From an uncultured Halomonas sp. (GTDB lineage Bacteria > Pseudomonadota > Gammaproteobacteria > Pseudomonadales > Halomonadaceae), in assembly GCF_947490095.1 (NCBI RefSeq), contig NZ_CANLFS010000007.1, positions 81,602-145,601 of the forward strand: a DNA stretch of 64,000 bases. The letters are read 5' to 3'. The notes under the pieces are model-generated. The model was not told where the DNA came from. It made no database searches and was given only the letters and a program-made list of their open reading frames with translations. Shown here in pieces: positions 16,539 to 24,370 of this stretch. A program made the position numbers and the translations under genes. How positions within the stretch are numbered: position 1 is the first letter of the stretch; every line of letters begins with the position of its first letter.

Positions 16539-18066
16539 AGTTCCAGGTTTCCGTCAGGCGGCGTTGATTCAGGGTCAAAAACAGGCGCATGTCGGCCGGC
16601 TGGTCCTTATCGGGGGCCAGGCGAAAGGTGGCGCGCCATGCCTCGCCTCCCGGAAGACGCTCTACCCGAGGGTCGAGGATTTCGCCACTGGAGCTTTCCA
16701 GTGACAGCTCGACCGGTTGACTCGCAGCGAGGCTCGACAGCTCGCCGCCATGGAAGTCGACCACGAACTGTCGACGGCTGTGGGGCGGCGGGTTTTCCTG
16801 GCCGGGAACCGCCGCCCAGCCCTGGCGAGTGCGGAGCACCCGCGCTACCTCTTGCCCGGGGGGCACGGCGGCGAAGGTGTGGGTCCGATAGCGATAGGTG
16901 CGGGCCTCGCCGGCGGCGAGCGACTGCTCGGGCACCCAGTAGGCGGTGATATTGTCGTTGGTTTCGCTTTGACTGGGGATCTCGACCAGTTCCACGCTCC
17001 CCGGCCCCCATGCTTCCAGTGGCTGTACCCACTGGCTGGGGCGGCGTTCATAATGCGCTTCGGTATCCAGGAAGGCCTGAAAGTCGCGTTGGCGCTGGAT
17101 CAGCCCGAAGCCTCCAGGGGCCTGGTCCTGGAGGAGAGAAAGCCTGAGGTTCTCCGGGTTGTTCAGCGGCCGCCAGATCCATTCACCTTCGCCGGTCTGC
17201 ATGGCCAGGCCACTGGAGTCGTGGACCCTGGGGCGAAAGTCGTCGTCGGGGTGGCGGCCGACCTCACCATGCAGGTACATGCTGGTGAGTGGCGCAATGC
17301 CGAGTTTCTCGATCGTCTCGCGGGCGAACAGTCGCGCCTCGGTATCGACTATGGTGTCCTCCCCGGGGCGGATATCAAAGCGGTAGGCGCCGGCCACCGA
17401 GGGACTATCGAGCAAGGCAAGGACGGTCATCCGGGTATCGTCCGGGCCGGGCTTCACCAGCCAGAATTCACGAAACGCCGGAAATTCCTCGCCATGGGGG
17501 CTAGCGGTGTCGATGGCGAGTCCGCGTGTCGAGAGCCCGTAGCCCTGCTCTCGCCCTGTCAGGCGGAAGTAACTGGCGCCGAGGAATACCGCAAATTCGT
17601 CGCGGTATTCACCACTGTTTAGCGGATAGTGCAGGCGAAAACCGGCATGGCCGATGTCGTCGAGGGGAAGCTCGGCAAGCGGGGAAGCGTCGCCGTCATA
17701 ACGGAACCGTTCCTGGCGAAAAGGCAGGGGGGACACCTCACCCTGGTCATCGACCAGGTTCAGGCGTACGGGCTCGGTATAGAGGAAGCCGGGATGAAAC
17801 AGCTGTACCTCGAAGAGCCCCTCGTCCTTCCAGATAGCCTGGTCCGGGCGAAAGCGGATCTCCCGATATTGGTCGTACCCCATCTCTACCAGCTCGGTGG
17901 GCAGTGACGGCTCGGGCTCCTGATAGGGCTCGGCGGCGAGCTGTCGAGCCCGGTCGGTGATCTGGTCGAATAACTCGCCTTGCGTTGCTGCCGAGGCATT
18001 CTTTGTCAGGGCCAAGGCCAGGGCCAGCGGCAATGCAAGGCTTAAGCGTTGCAGTGTCGTCTTCAC
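16510..18066 (-). CDS. opgG: Glucan biosynthesis protein G, periplasmic
   Basis: 518 residues with a Sec signal peptide (MKTTLQRLSLALPLALAL, cleaved after NASA). The MdoG fold follows: YDQYREIRFRPDQAIW near the N-terminus, LGASYFRLTGREQGYGLSTRGLAID in the middle and an Ig-like C-terminal domain. It acts in the periplasm on nascent osmoregulated glucan, needed for branching or release. It forms the operon opgGH. About 90 bases upstream lies a 13-bp tandem repeat (18154-18205) that may overlap its promoter region. Confidence 0.95.
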   Translation of the reverse strand: MKTTLQRLSLALPLALALALTKNASAATQGELFDQITDRARQLAAEPYQEPEPSLPTELVEMGYDQYREIRFRPDQAIWKDEGLFEVQLFHPGFLYTEPVRLNLVDDQGEVSPLPFRQERFRYDGDASPLAELPLDDIGHAGFRLHYPLNSGEYRDEFAVFLGASYFRLTGREQGYGLSTRGLAIDTASPHGEEFPAFREFWLVKPGPDDTRMTVLALLDSPSVAGAYRFDIRPGEDTIVDTEARLFARETIEKLGIAPLTSMYLHGEVGRHPDDDFRPRVHDSSGLAMQTGEGEWIWRPLNNPENLRLSLLQDQAPGGFGLIQRQRDFQAFLDTEAHYERRPSQWVQPLEAWGPGSVELVEIPSQSETNDNITAYWVPEQSLAAGEARTYRYRTHTFAAVPPGQEVARVLRTRQGWAAVPGQENPPPHSRRQFVVDFHGGELSSLAASQPVELSLESSSGEILDPRVERLPGGEAWRATFRLAPDKDQPADMRLFLTLNQRRLTETWNYVWYPDALR

Positions 18067-18153
18067 CTGCAGCTCTCTCTCTGTTATCCCGCCGGCACTC
18101 CCTGCGCAGGCCGGGTCAGGAGAAGAATGTGATGCCCCAGGGTGGGTCGTTGT

Positions 18154-18205
18154 TATATGACTTCGCTATATGACTTCGCTATATGACTTCGCTATATGGC
18201 TTCGT
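18154..18205. repeat. 13-bp tandem repeat, four copies
   Basis: Unit TATATGACTTCGC: three perfect copies (18154-18192) and one variant with G for A and final T (18193-18205). It lies 88 bases upstream of the opgG start. Confidence 0.92.
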
Positions 18206-18270
18206 TGTGTGACCCTGGTGCCTGCAGATTAGGCCCACATCCTCGGCAAGAGTTCCGCTACGTTTCGTGA

Positions 18271-18303
18271 GGTGCCAGGTGCCAGGTGCCAGGTGCCAGG
18301 TGC
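18271..18303. repeat. 7-bp tandem repeat, about 4.7 copies
   Basis: Unit GGTGCCA repeated four times perfectly, then GGTGC. Intergenic, 68 bases after the acyltransferase stop codon. Confidence 0.92.
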
Positions 18304-18332
18304 TCGGTGGGCTCAGGCCGTGGCATCAGTAG

Positions 18333-18383
18333 AGTCGGCGTGAGTCGATTCGGCGTCAGTAGGTCCGGCGTCAGTAGATTCGG
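18333..18383. repeat. 15-bp degenerate tandem repeat across the acyltransferase stop codon
   Basis: Units of the pattern TCGGCGTCAGTAGGT with substitutions, about three copies. The array straddles the stop at 18371-18373, so the last few codons of the acyltransferase are built from repeat sequence. Confidence 0.7.
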
Positions 18384-19309
18384 AAGCGACGGAAGCGGCA
18401 GTGGTCGGGATGCCCGTCCTGCTCCTGGATTACCTTGCGATAGCGCTTGTACTCCCACTGGTACTGGGCGGGGTCCAGGGCGATGGCGGCCTCGACACAG
18501 GCATTGACGCCGGTGGCGGACGTCACTTCGTCGGTAGAATAGACGCGCTCGTCGGCCGCCAGGAAGTGAATCTCGAAGCCCCGGCCGGGTAGGCGTCGCG
18601 CCACCCCGGTGACCACGCGGGCCTCGGTGCGGGCAACGAGCTTGGGCAGCAGGGTGGCGGTATAGGCGGGGCGTCCGAAGAAGGGGGCGAAGACGCCGCT
18701 GCCCCAGCTCGGCTCCTGGTCGGGCAGGATGCCGATCGCCTCGCTGCGTTTCAGCGCCTTGAGCAGGGCCGCCACACCGCGGGGGTTGGTCGGGACCAGG
18801 CTCGCCCCCATGCGCTCGCGGCCGGCGCGGGTCACGGCGTCGAGCTCGCCGATCTTGGGCGGCTCGTACATGGCGGTAAAGGGGAAGTGGCTGGAGAGCC
18901 AGAAGTTGAGGACCTCCCAGTTGCCGAAGTGAGGCGCCAGCACGATGACCCCGCGACCCTCGGCGCGCGCCTCGTCGAGCAGCTCGCGGCCATGGATGGC
19001 CAGCAGGGAGGCGTCGACACGCTCGGGCTCGCCCATCCAGGCGAAGCCGATCTCGAGCATGGTGGCGGCGGAGTGGGTCAAGCTGTCGCCGGCGAGGCGG
19101 CGTCGCTCGGCATCGCCGATATCCGGGTAGACCTGGGCCAGGTTGGTCTCGGTCACCTCGCGCTCGCGACGGCTGAAGCGGTGCACCAGCGGGCCGATCA
19201 GGCGGGCAATCCGCCACAGGGTCTTAGGGCCCCGGCCGGCCAGGGATCGCCATAGCGTCTTGATGGCGCGGGCTTGGATAGCGCTCATGGGGGAAGGCGG
19301 TGTGGCCAT
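18371..19309 (-). CDS. Lipid A biosynthesis acyltransferase, LpxL/HtrB family
   Basis: 312 residues. Lysophospholipid-acyltransferase fold with the catalytic HX4D/E motif as HFGNWE (residues ~122-127), then the family blocks NPRGVAALLKALKRSEAIGI and LPDQEPSWGSGVFAPFFGRPA. It adds a secondary fatty acyl chain to the Kdo2-lipid A precursor at the inner membrane; whether it is lauroyl- or myristoyl-specific cannot be told. No clear ribosome site precedes the ATG at 19309; an ATG at 19288 (MSAIQARA) is an alternative. It starts 4 bases after the neighbouring DUF4870 gene, so both are probably co-transcribed. Its last codons lie in a tandem repeat. Confidence 0.87.
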   Translation of the reverse strand: MATPPSPMSAIQARAIKTLWRSLAGRGPKTLWRIARLIGPLVHRFSRREREVTETNLAQVYPDIGDAERRRLAGDSLTHSAATMLEIGFAWMGEPERVDASLLAIHGRELLDEARAEGRGVIVLAPHFGNWEVLNFWLSSHFPFTAMYEPPKIGELDAVTRAGRERMGASLVPTNPRGVAALLKALKRSEAIGILPDQEPSWGSGVFAPFFGRPAYTATLLPKLVARTEARVVTGVARRLPGRGFEIHFLAADERVYSTDEVTSATGVNACVEAAIALDPAQYQWEYKRYRKVIQEQDGHPDHCRFRRFRIY

Positions 19310-19313
19310 GGCG

Positions 19314-19706
19314 TTAGACCAGCCAGGTGTCCACGTTCTCGGGAGAACGCTTCTCCTGGAGCCCCTTGAAGCCCTTGACGCAGCGGATCACCAGCCACAC
19401 GACGGCCACCAGCCATAATGCGAAGCCGATCAGCACGAACATCAGTACGGCGGCCAGGCCGAAGTAGAGCATGCCGATCCAGAAGGTGCGGATCTGATAG
19501 CGGTAGTGCTGGTCGAGCCATTCCGGGCCCTTGCCACGATAGACATAGGCAATGACCACGCCCACAAGGGCGGTCAGTCCACCGGTGATGATGCTGGCCA
19601 GATAGAGGGCATAGATGACCATGGGGAGCGTCGTGTCGACCGGCTCGGGGCTCTCGATGATTATGTTCTCACGATGCGAGTCGTCGTTGTGCAGGTTGTC
19701 GCTCAT
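19314..19706 (-). CDS. DUF4870-like small membrane protein
   Basis: 130 residues. A soluble acidic N-terminus (MSDNLHNDDSHRENIIIESP) is followed by three hydrophobic helices (about 30-55, 70-98, and a run merging into the third), ending in a cytoplasmic tail KGFKGLQEKRSPENVDTWLV. The pattern, including the YRYQIRTFWIGMLY segment, matches DUF4870/Tic20-like small membrane proteins of unknown function. The start at 19706 gives the compact family length; the frame runs further upstream but into non-conserved sequence. It is followed 4 bases later by the acyltransferase gene. Confidence 0.72.
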   Translation of the reverse strand: MSDNLHNDDSHRENIIIESPEPVDTTLPMVIYALYLASIITGGLTALVGVVIAYVYRGKGPEWLDQHYRYQIRTFWIGMLYFGLAAVLMFVLIGFALWLVAVVWLVIRCVKGFKGLQEKRSPENVDTWLV

Positions 19707-19791
19707 GTGTGGGCCAACGTCCTGGTTCGGTTTGAGAAAGTAGAGGGTTACATGATACCCGGCGAGGGCGACAATGCCACCGTCGAGACCA

Positions 19792-20199
19792 TCAAGGGGC
19801 CTCGTCGGCCTCGGAGGCGTGACGCAGCGGCCGGCTGATCTCCAGCAGGTTGCCGTCCGGGTCGCGCAGGTAGAGGGATTCGAGCTTGCCATTGGCGCCC
19901 TGGCGCTCTACCGGTCCCAGCTCGACCTCCACGTCCAGTGCTTGCAAGTGACGCGCCACTTCGTCCAGGGGGAGCAGGCTGCGCAGGCAGAGGTCGAGGC
20001 TGCCGGGCGTGGGGGTGCCGGCGCGGGGCTCGATATCGGTAGCGGTCCAGTGCAGGCGTAGGGCCAGGTCGCCGAGGATCAGGTCGACGCGTTCGCGATC
20101 GCGGTAGCGCACCTCGAGCCCCAGTACGCGAGAGTAGAAGTCGACCGCACGGGAAATATCGGTCACGGTGATGACCAGGTGGTCCAGACCTGACAGCAT
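19792..20199 (-). CDS. VOC-family (glyoxalase/bleomycin-resistance fold) protein
   Basis: 135 residues: two beta-alpha-beta-beta-beta modules. The N-terminal motif is LDHLVITVTDISRAVDFYSRVLGLE (metal His) and the C-terminal one SLYLRDPDGNLLEISRPL (metal Glu). Such proteins are metal-dependent lyases, dioxygenases or resistance proteins; the reaction here is unknown. AAGGAG precedes the ATG at 20199 by 6 bases, fixing the start against a longer open frame. It is divergent from the methyltransferase gene that begins 20 bases away. Confidence 0.8.
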   Translation of the reverse strand: MLSGLDHLVITVTDISRAVDFYSRVLGLEVRYRDRERVDLILGDLALRLHWTATDIEPRAGTPTPGSLDLCLRSLLPLDEVARHLQALDVEVELGPVERQGANGKLESLYLRDPDGNLLEISRPLRHASEADEAP

Positions 20200-20219
20200 T
20201 CGTCGCTCCTTGGAGAATA

Positions 20220-20876
20220 ATGATGTTAGCAGAGGATACGATGATGCCGGCCTGCCCGCTATGCACATCCGTGGATACGGATTTATATCACCGCGATGTG
20301 CGGCGCGAGTACCATTGCTGCAGGCGTTGCGCGCTGGTGTTCGTACCGCCGGCCTTCCGGCTTGCCCCCGAGGCGGAGCGAGCGGTGTATGACCAGCACG
20401 AGAACGCGCCGGACGACCCCGGCTATCGCCGCTTCCTGTCGCGGCTGTTTGTGCCGCTACGCGAGCGCCTTTCCGACGGGGCCTGTGGACTCGACTTCGG
20501 GGCCGGGCCGGGGCCGACGCTGTCGGTGATGTTCGAAGAGGTCGGCCATCCCATGGCCATCTATGACCCTTTCTATGCGCCGGATCCATCGGTGCTCGAG
20601 CACACCTTCGATTTTATCACCGCCACCGAGGTAGCCGAACACCTCTTCTCACCCGGCCGGGAGCTGGCACGGCTCGCCGCTCGGCTACGGCCCGGCGGCT
20701 GGCTGGGGCTGATGACCAAGCGAGTCACCGACCACGCCGCCTTCACACAATGGCATTACATTCTCGACCCGACCCATGTGAGCTTCTTCAGCGAGGCCAG
20801 CTTTCGCTGGCTGGCCGATGAACTCGAGCTTGGTATCGAGTTTCCCGCCGCCGATGTGGTGCTTCTGCATAAATAA
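20220..20876 (+). CDS. Class I SAM-dependent methyltransferase with N-terminal zinc ribbon
   Basis: 218 residues. The N-terminal zinc-ribbon has the knuckles CPLC (residues ~12-15) and CCRRC (~33-37). A Rossmann methyltransferase core follows: GLDFGAGPGPTLSVM (SAM loop), ITATEVAEHL and LRPGGWLGLMTKRV. This arrangement is seen in small-molecule or glycan methyltransferases; the target is unknown. GGAG at 20212-20215 supports the ATG at 20220; a pair of ATGs at 20241/20244 with GAGG upstream is a second option. It may be co-transcribed with the MFS gene. Confidence 0.78.
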   Translation: MMLAEDTMMPACPLCTSVDTDLYHRDVRREYHCCRRCALVFVPPAFRLAPEAERAVYDQHENAPDDPGYRRFLSRLFVPLRERLSDGACGLDFGAGPGPTLSVMFEEVGHPMAIYDPFYAPDPSVLEHTFDFITATEVAEHLFSPGRELARLAARLRPGGWLGLMTKRVTDHAAFTQWHYILDPTHVSFFSEASFRWLADELELGIEFPAADVVLLHK

Positions 20877-20953
20877 TTGTATTAATGGTAGAAAGTTTTG
20901 CCAAATATTTCCCTCGTTCCTATCTCCCTCCTTCCAGTTCGAGGCATGCACTA

Positions 20954-22402
20954 ATGTCGCGGCAGTTGCTGGCCCTGGCCATCGCCCCCTTGCTGGGGCT
21001 CTTTATTCTCGGCATTGGCAATGGATTTCTGGCCACGGTCATCACGTTGCGCCTGGATGCCGCGGGCGAATCAGCGACGGTGATTGCCTGGGTGTCGGCG
21101 GCCTATTTCATCGGCCTGGCGCTGGGGGCCATCCTGAATGACCGTATGCTGCTGCGCATCGGGCATATCCGCTCCTATGGCAGCTTCGCCTCGTTGGTAG
21201 CGGTAACCGTGATCCTGCAGGGCCTGGTGGAGCATCCCTGGGCGTGGTTTATCCTGCGCCTGATCGGTGGCTGGGCCACGGTGGGCGTCTACCTGGTAAT
21301 CGAGAGCTGGTTGCTGGCCTCGGGGGAGGCCAGGGTGCGTGGTCGATTGCTCGCGCTCTACATGATCTCGCTCTATGCGGCCGGCGTGCTTGGCCAATTG
21401 TTGTTGGGTATCACCGAGGCCATGGGCGGTGCCTCGTCGTTCATGGTGATCGGCATGCTGGCCTCGCTGTCGGTGTTGCCCATGGCGATGATTCCGCAGT
21501 TCACGCCGATGATCGAGAAGGCCGAACCGCTCTCGCCATTGCGTCTGATCATGTTGACCCCAACCGGGGTCATGGGCAGCTTCGGTTCCGGGTTGGTGGT
21601 AGCGGGCGTCTACTCCCTGCTGCCACTCTATCTTCAGCGCACCGGTCTCTCGGTCGACCGCGTTGGACAGATGATGGCGGTAGTGACACTCGGCGCGATG
21701 GTCCTGCAGTATCCGGTAGGGCGCTGGTCCGACCGTCACGACCGACAGCTGGTGCTGATTCTGATCTCGGCTTTCTGCACCCTGATCTCGGCGGCGGTGC
21801 TCTGGTTACCGCTGAATACCTGGAGCCTGGCCGGGCTGTTGTTCCTGCTCGGGGGCGGGGTGTTTTCGTTCTATCCTGTCGCACTGGGCCATGCTGCCGA
21901 CCGCGCGCCGGCCGGCGCCTTGGTGCGCATGAGCCAGGGCCTGCTGCTGATCAACGCCATCGGCTCGGCGCTCAGTCCGCCGCTGATTTCGCCGGTATTG
22001 AGCAAGTTGGGGGATGCGGGTCTGTTCTGGAGCTTCGGGGCGCTAGGCATCTGTCTGGTTCTGTTCTTCACCTGGCGGCGCAGCATGCGTCCGGCACCGT
22101 TGCCGGTGGCTCCCTTCCATGCCGGCACGCCGATGACGGCGAGTGGTGCCGAGCTTGTCATCACCCAGGAGCTGGTTCAGGGCGCCACCGAACATGAGTA
22201 TATGGAGAGTCTTGCCGACCTGGTGCCCGATGTGGAGGTCGCCGAGCCACTGGTGGGGCCACCACCGCCGGATGAGTCCTGTGTTGCTCACTACCTCGAA
22301 CCCGAGGACACCGAAGAATCGACTCAGCAAACGCTGCCGGGTATCGAGACTGTCGAGGCCTATCTCGAGACGACGCAGTCGGTATTTAAGACCTTGGGCT
22401 AA
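20954..22402 (+). CDS. Major facilitator superfamily transporter
   Basis: 482 residues; twelve predicted membrane helices to about residue 395. The loop 2-3 signature appears as LGAILNDRMLLRIGHIRSY, and YPVGRWSDRHDRQ is the equivalent in the second half. The final ~85 residues form an acidic soluble tail with no recognised domain. The N-terminus resembles the YcaD-like sugar/drug MFS branch; the substrate is unknown. The start at 20954 was chosen because GAGG lies 9 bases upstream and the hydrophobic region begins at once; the frame is open back to 20885. Confidence 0.82.
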   Translation: MSRQLLALAIAPLLGLFILGIGNGFLATVITLRLDAAGESATVIAWVSAAYFIGLALGAILNDRMLLRIGHIRSYGSFASLVAVTVILQGLVEHPWAWFILRLIGGWATVGVYLVIESWLLASGEARVRGRLLALYMISLYAAGVLGQLLLGITEAMGGASSFMVIGMLASLSVLPMAMIPQFTPMIEKAEPLSPLRLIMLTPTGVMGSFGSGLVVAGVYSLLPLYLQRTGLSVDRVGQMMAVVTLGAMVLQYPVGRWSDRHDRQLVLILISAFCTLISAAVLWLPLNTWSLAGLLFLLGGGVFSFYPVALGHAADRAPAGALVRMSQGLLLINAIGSALSPPLISPVLSKLGDAGLFWSFGALGICLVLFFTWRRSMRPAPLPVAPFHAGTPMTASGAELVITQELVQGATEHEYMESLADLVPDVEVAEPLVGPPPPDESCVAHYLEPEDTEESTQQTLPGIETVEAYLETTQSVFKTLG

Positions 22403-22461
22403 TGGTCGACGGAAAGTAGTGAATCTACTATCGCCGTTATCATTTTCCCCGAGGTGCTTCG

Positions 22462-24282
22462 ATGATTCCCTTTGCCGCTCCCGTTCGCGATTTCCGCTTC
22501 GTGCTGGAAGAACTGCTCGAACATGGCTCGTTGTCACTGCCCGGCTTCGAGGAAGCCAGCCCCGACCTGGTCGAGGCGGTGCTGGAGGAAGCCGCCAAGC
22601 TGGCCGGCGAGGTCTGGGCGCCACTCAATGCCAGCGGCGACCAGCAGGGCTGCACCCGCCGTGATGATGGCGGCGTGGGCGTGCCGGAAGGCTTTGTCGA
22701 GGCCTACCAGGCCTACGCCGAAGGCGGCTGGAATGGCATCGGCGTCTCCGAGGCGCTGGGCGGCCAGGGGCTGCCCGAGGTGGTGGCAAGCGCGGTGCAG
22801 GAAATGCTTCAAGGCGCCAACATGGCGCTGGGGTTGTGTCCCATGCTGACGGCCGGTGCCATCGAGGCGTTGGCCCACCATGGCAACGAAGCGCTGCGCT
22901 CTACCTACCTGCCCAAACTCGTCGAGGGCCGCTGGACGGGGACCATGAACCTGACCGAGCCCCAGGCCGGCTCCGACCTCTCCAAGGTGCGGACCCGTGC
23001 CGTGCCCCAGGAGGACGGTAGCTATCGACTCTTCGGCCAGAAGATCTTTATCACCTGGGGCGAGCATGATGCCGCCGAGAACATCATTCACCTGGTGCTG
23101 GCGCGCAAGCCGGATGCCCCCGAGGGCAACAAGGGGATCTCGCTGTTCGTGGTGCCCAAGTACTTAGTCCATGAACCCCAGGTCAATGAGCCCGGGGACA
23201 GCGCCGATGTCACCCTGGGCGAGCGTAACGATGTCGTCTGTGCCGCCCTCGAGCATAAGCTGGGCATCCACGGCTCGCCTACCTGCACCCTGAGTTTCGG
23301 CGAGAAGGACGGTGCCATCGGTTACCTGGTCGGCGAAGAGGGGCGCGGCCTCAACCATATGTTCACCATGATGAACGAGGCGCGCCACAAGGTCGGCATC
23401 CAGGGCGTCGGCGTGGCCGAGCGCGCCTGCCAGCACGCCGCCGCCTACGCCCTGGATCGCACCCAGGGCCGCAGCCCGCGCTCGGGGCGCCAGGACTGCA
23501 CGATCAGCGATCATCTGGATGTACGGCGCATGCTGCTCTCGATGCGCGCCCGTACCGATGCCCTGCGTGCCCTGGCGCTCTACTGCGCCGCCCAGCTCGA
23601 CGTGGCGCGCCATGCAGCAAACGATGCCGAGCGGGTTGCCGCCCAGGCCCGAGTCGACGTCCTGATTCCGGTGGTCAAGGCGTTCTCTACCGACCAGGCC
23701 GTCGAGATCGCGTCGCTGGGGATTCAGGTCCATGGAGGCATGGGCTTTATCGAGGAGACCGGCGCCGCCCAGCTGCTGCGTGATGCGCGCATTGCGCCCA
23801 TCTATGAAGGCACCAACGGCATTCAGGCCCTGGATCTCGCCGGGCGCAAGCTGCAGCGCGACGGCGGTGCCGCCCTGGCGGGATTGATCGAGCAGGTAGA
23901 GGCCACTGCCGAGGCGCTGGCGGCGAGCGCCGATCATGCCGGCCTCGGCGAGAGCCTGTCGGGCGGCGCCGCCGATCTGCGTGCCGCCATGGCCACGGTG
24001 CTGGAAGCGGGCGCCGACCCGGAGAATGGCGCCGATGCCGTCCAGGCCTATGCCACTCCCTTCCTGAGTCTCGTCGGGCATGTGTTGTGCGCCTGGCAGA
24101 TGGGCCAGGCGGCGCTCAAGGCCAGCGCCGCCCAGGCCGGCGGTAGCGCGGATCCCTTCTATGCCACCAAGCGCTTGAGCGCCGACTATGCGATTCGCCA
24201 ATGGCTGCCGGTGGGGAGGGCACAGCGCGCGGTGATCGAGGCCGGGATGGCCAGCCTGGCCGCCTTCGAAGTCGCTCACTAG
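22462..24282 (+). CDS. Acyl-CoA dehydrogenase, ~600-residue DmdC-like type
   Basis: 606-residue FAD enzyme. Blocks in order: N-terminal helical domain, MNLTEPQAGSDLSKVRTRA (FAD/substrate loop, ~residue 155), QKIFITWGEHD, GIQVHGGMGFIEETGAAQLLRDARI, PIYEGTNGIQALDLAGRKL (catalytic Glu), then an extra C-terminal helical domain (about 470-600). The length and C-terminal domain match the subfamily that includes 3-methylmercaptopropionyl-CoA dehydrogenase (DmdC) but also medium-chain enzymes. It introduces the alpha-beta double bond. GAGG lies upstream of the ATG. Followed by a CoA ligase gene, so substrate activation and oxidation appear coupled. Confidence 0.88.
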   Translation: MIPFAAPVRDFRFVLEELLEHGSLSLPGFEEASPDLVEAVLEEAAKLAGEVWAPLNASGDQQGCTRRDDGGVGVPEGFVEAYQAYAEGGWNGIGVSEALGGQGLPEVVASAVQEMLQGANMALGLCPMLTAGAIEALAHHGNEALRSTYLPKLVEGRWTGTMNLTEPQAGSDLSKVRTRAVPQEDGSYRLFGQKIFITWGEHDAAENIIHLVLARKPDAPEGNKGISLFVVPKYLVHEPQVNEPGDSADVTLGERNDVVCAALEHKLGIHGSPTCTLSFGEKDGAIGYLVGEEGRGLNHMFTMMNEARHKVGIQGVGVAERACQHAAAYALDRTQGRSPRSGRQDCTISDHLDVRRMLLSMRARTDALRALALYCAAQLDVARHAANDAERVAAQARVDVLIPVVKAFSTDQAVEIASLGIQVHGGMGFIEETGAAQLLRDARIAPIYEGTNGIQALDLAGRKLQRDGGAALAGLIEQVEATAEALAASADHAGLGESLSGGAADLRAAMATVLEAGADPENGADAVQAYATPFLSLVGHVLCAWQMGQAALKASAAQAGGSADPFYATKRLSADYAIRQWLPVGRAQRAVIEAGMASLAAFEVAH

Positions 24283-24300
24283 CCTCAACATCAGGCGTTC

Positions 24301-24323
24301 GCCGCCGGCACCGTGCCGGCGGC
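24301..24323. repeat. Inverted repeat between acyl-CoA dehydrogenase and CoA ligase genes
   Basis: GCCGCCGGCA-CCG-TGCCGGCGGC: perfect 10-bp arms. No T-run follows. It may attenuate or stabilise the transcript between the two genes. Confidence 0.5.
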
Positions 24324-24370
24324 CACCCCACCAACCTTCCATGGCCATGCGCCAGATCACGGAGCCACCC

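Larger units (their letters stand above)
18067..18370. other. 304-base gap between opgG and the acyltransferase gene, rich in short repeats
   Basis: It contains three different tandem arrays: 13-bp units at 18154-18205, 7-bp units at 18271-18303 and 15-bp units from 18333 into the end of the acyltransferase gene. No gene is seen. The opgG promoter presumably lies in the left half. Confidence 0.7.

Noticed and set aside
18154..18303. Possible CRISPR array
   Set aside because: The units are contiguous without spacers and only 7-15 bp long; these are simple tandem repeats.
24301..24323. Intrinsic terminator between acyl-CoA dehydrogenase and ligase genes
   Set aside because: The hairpin is perfect but lacks a T-run and the genes look co-transcribed; kept only as an inverted repeat.
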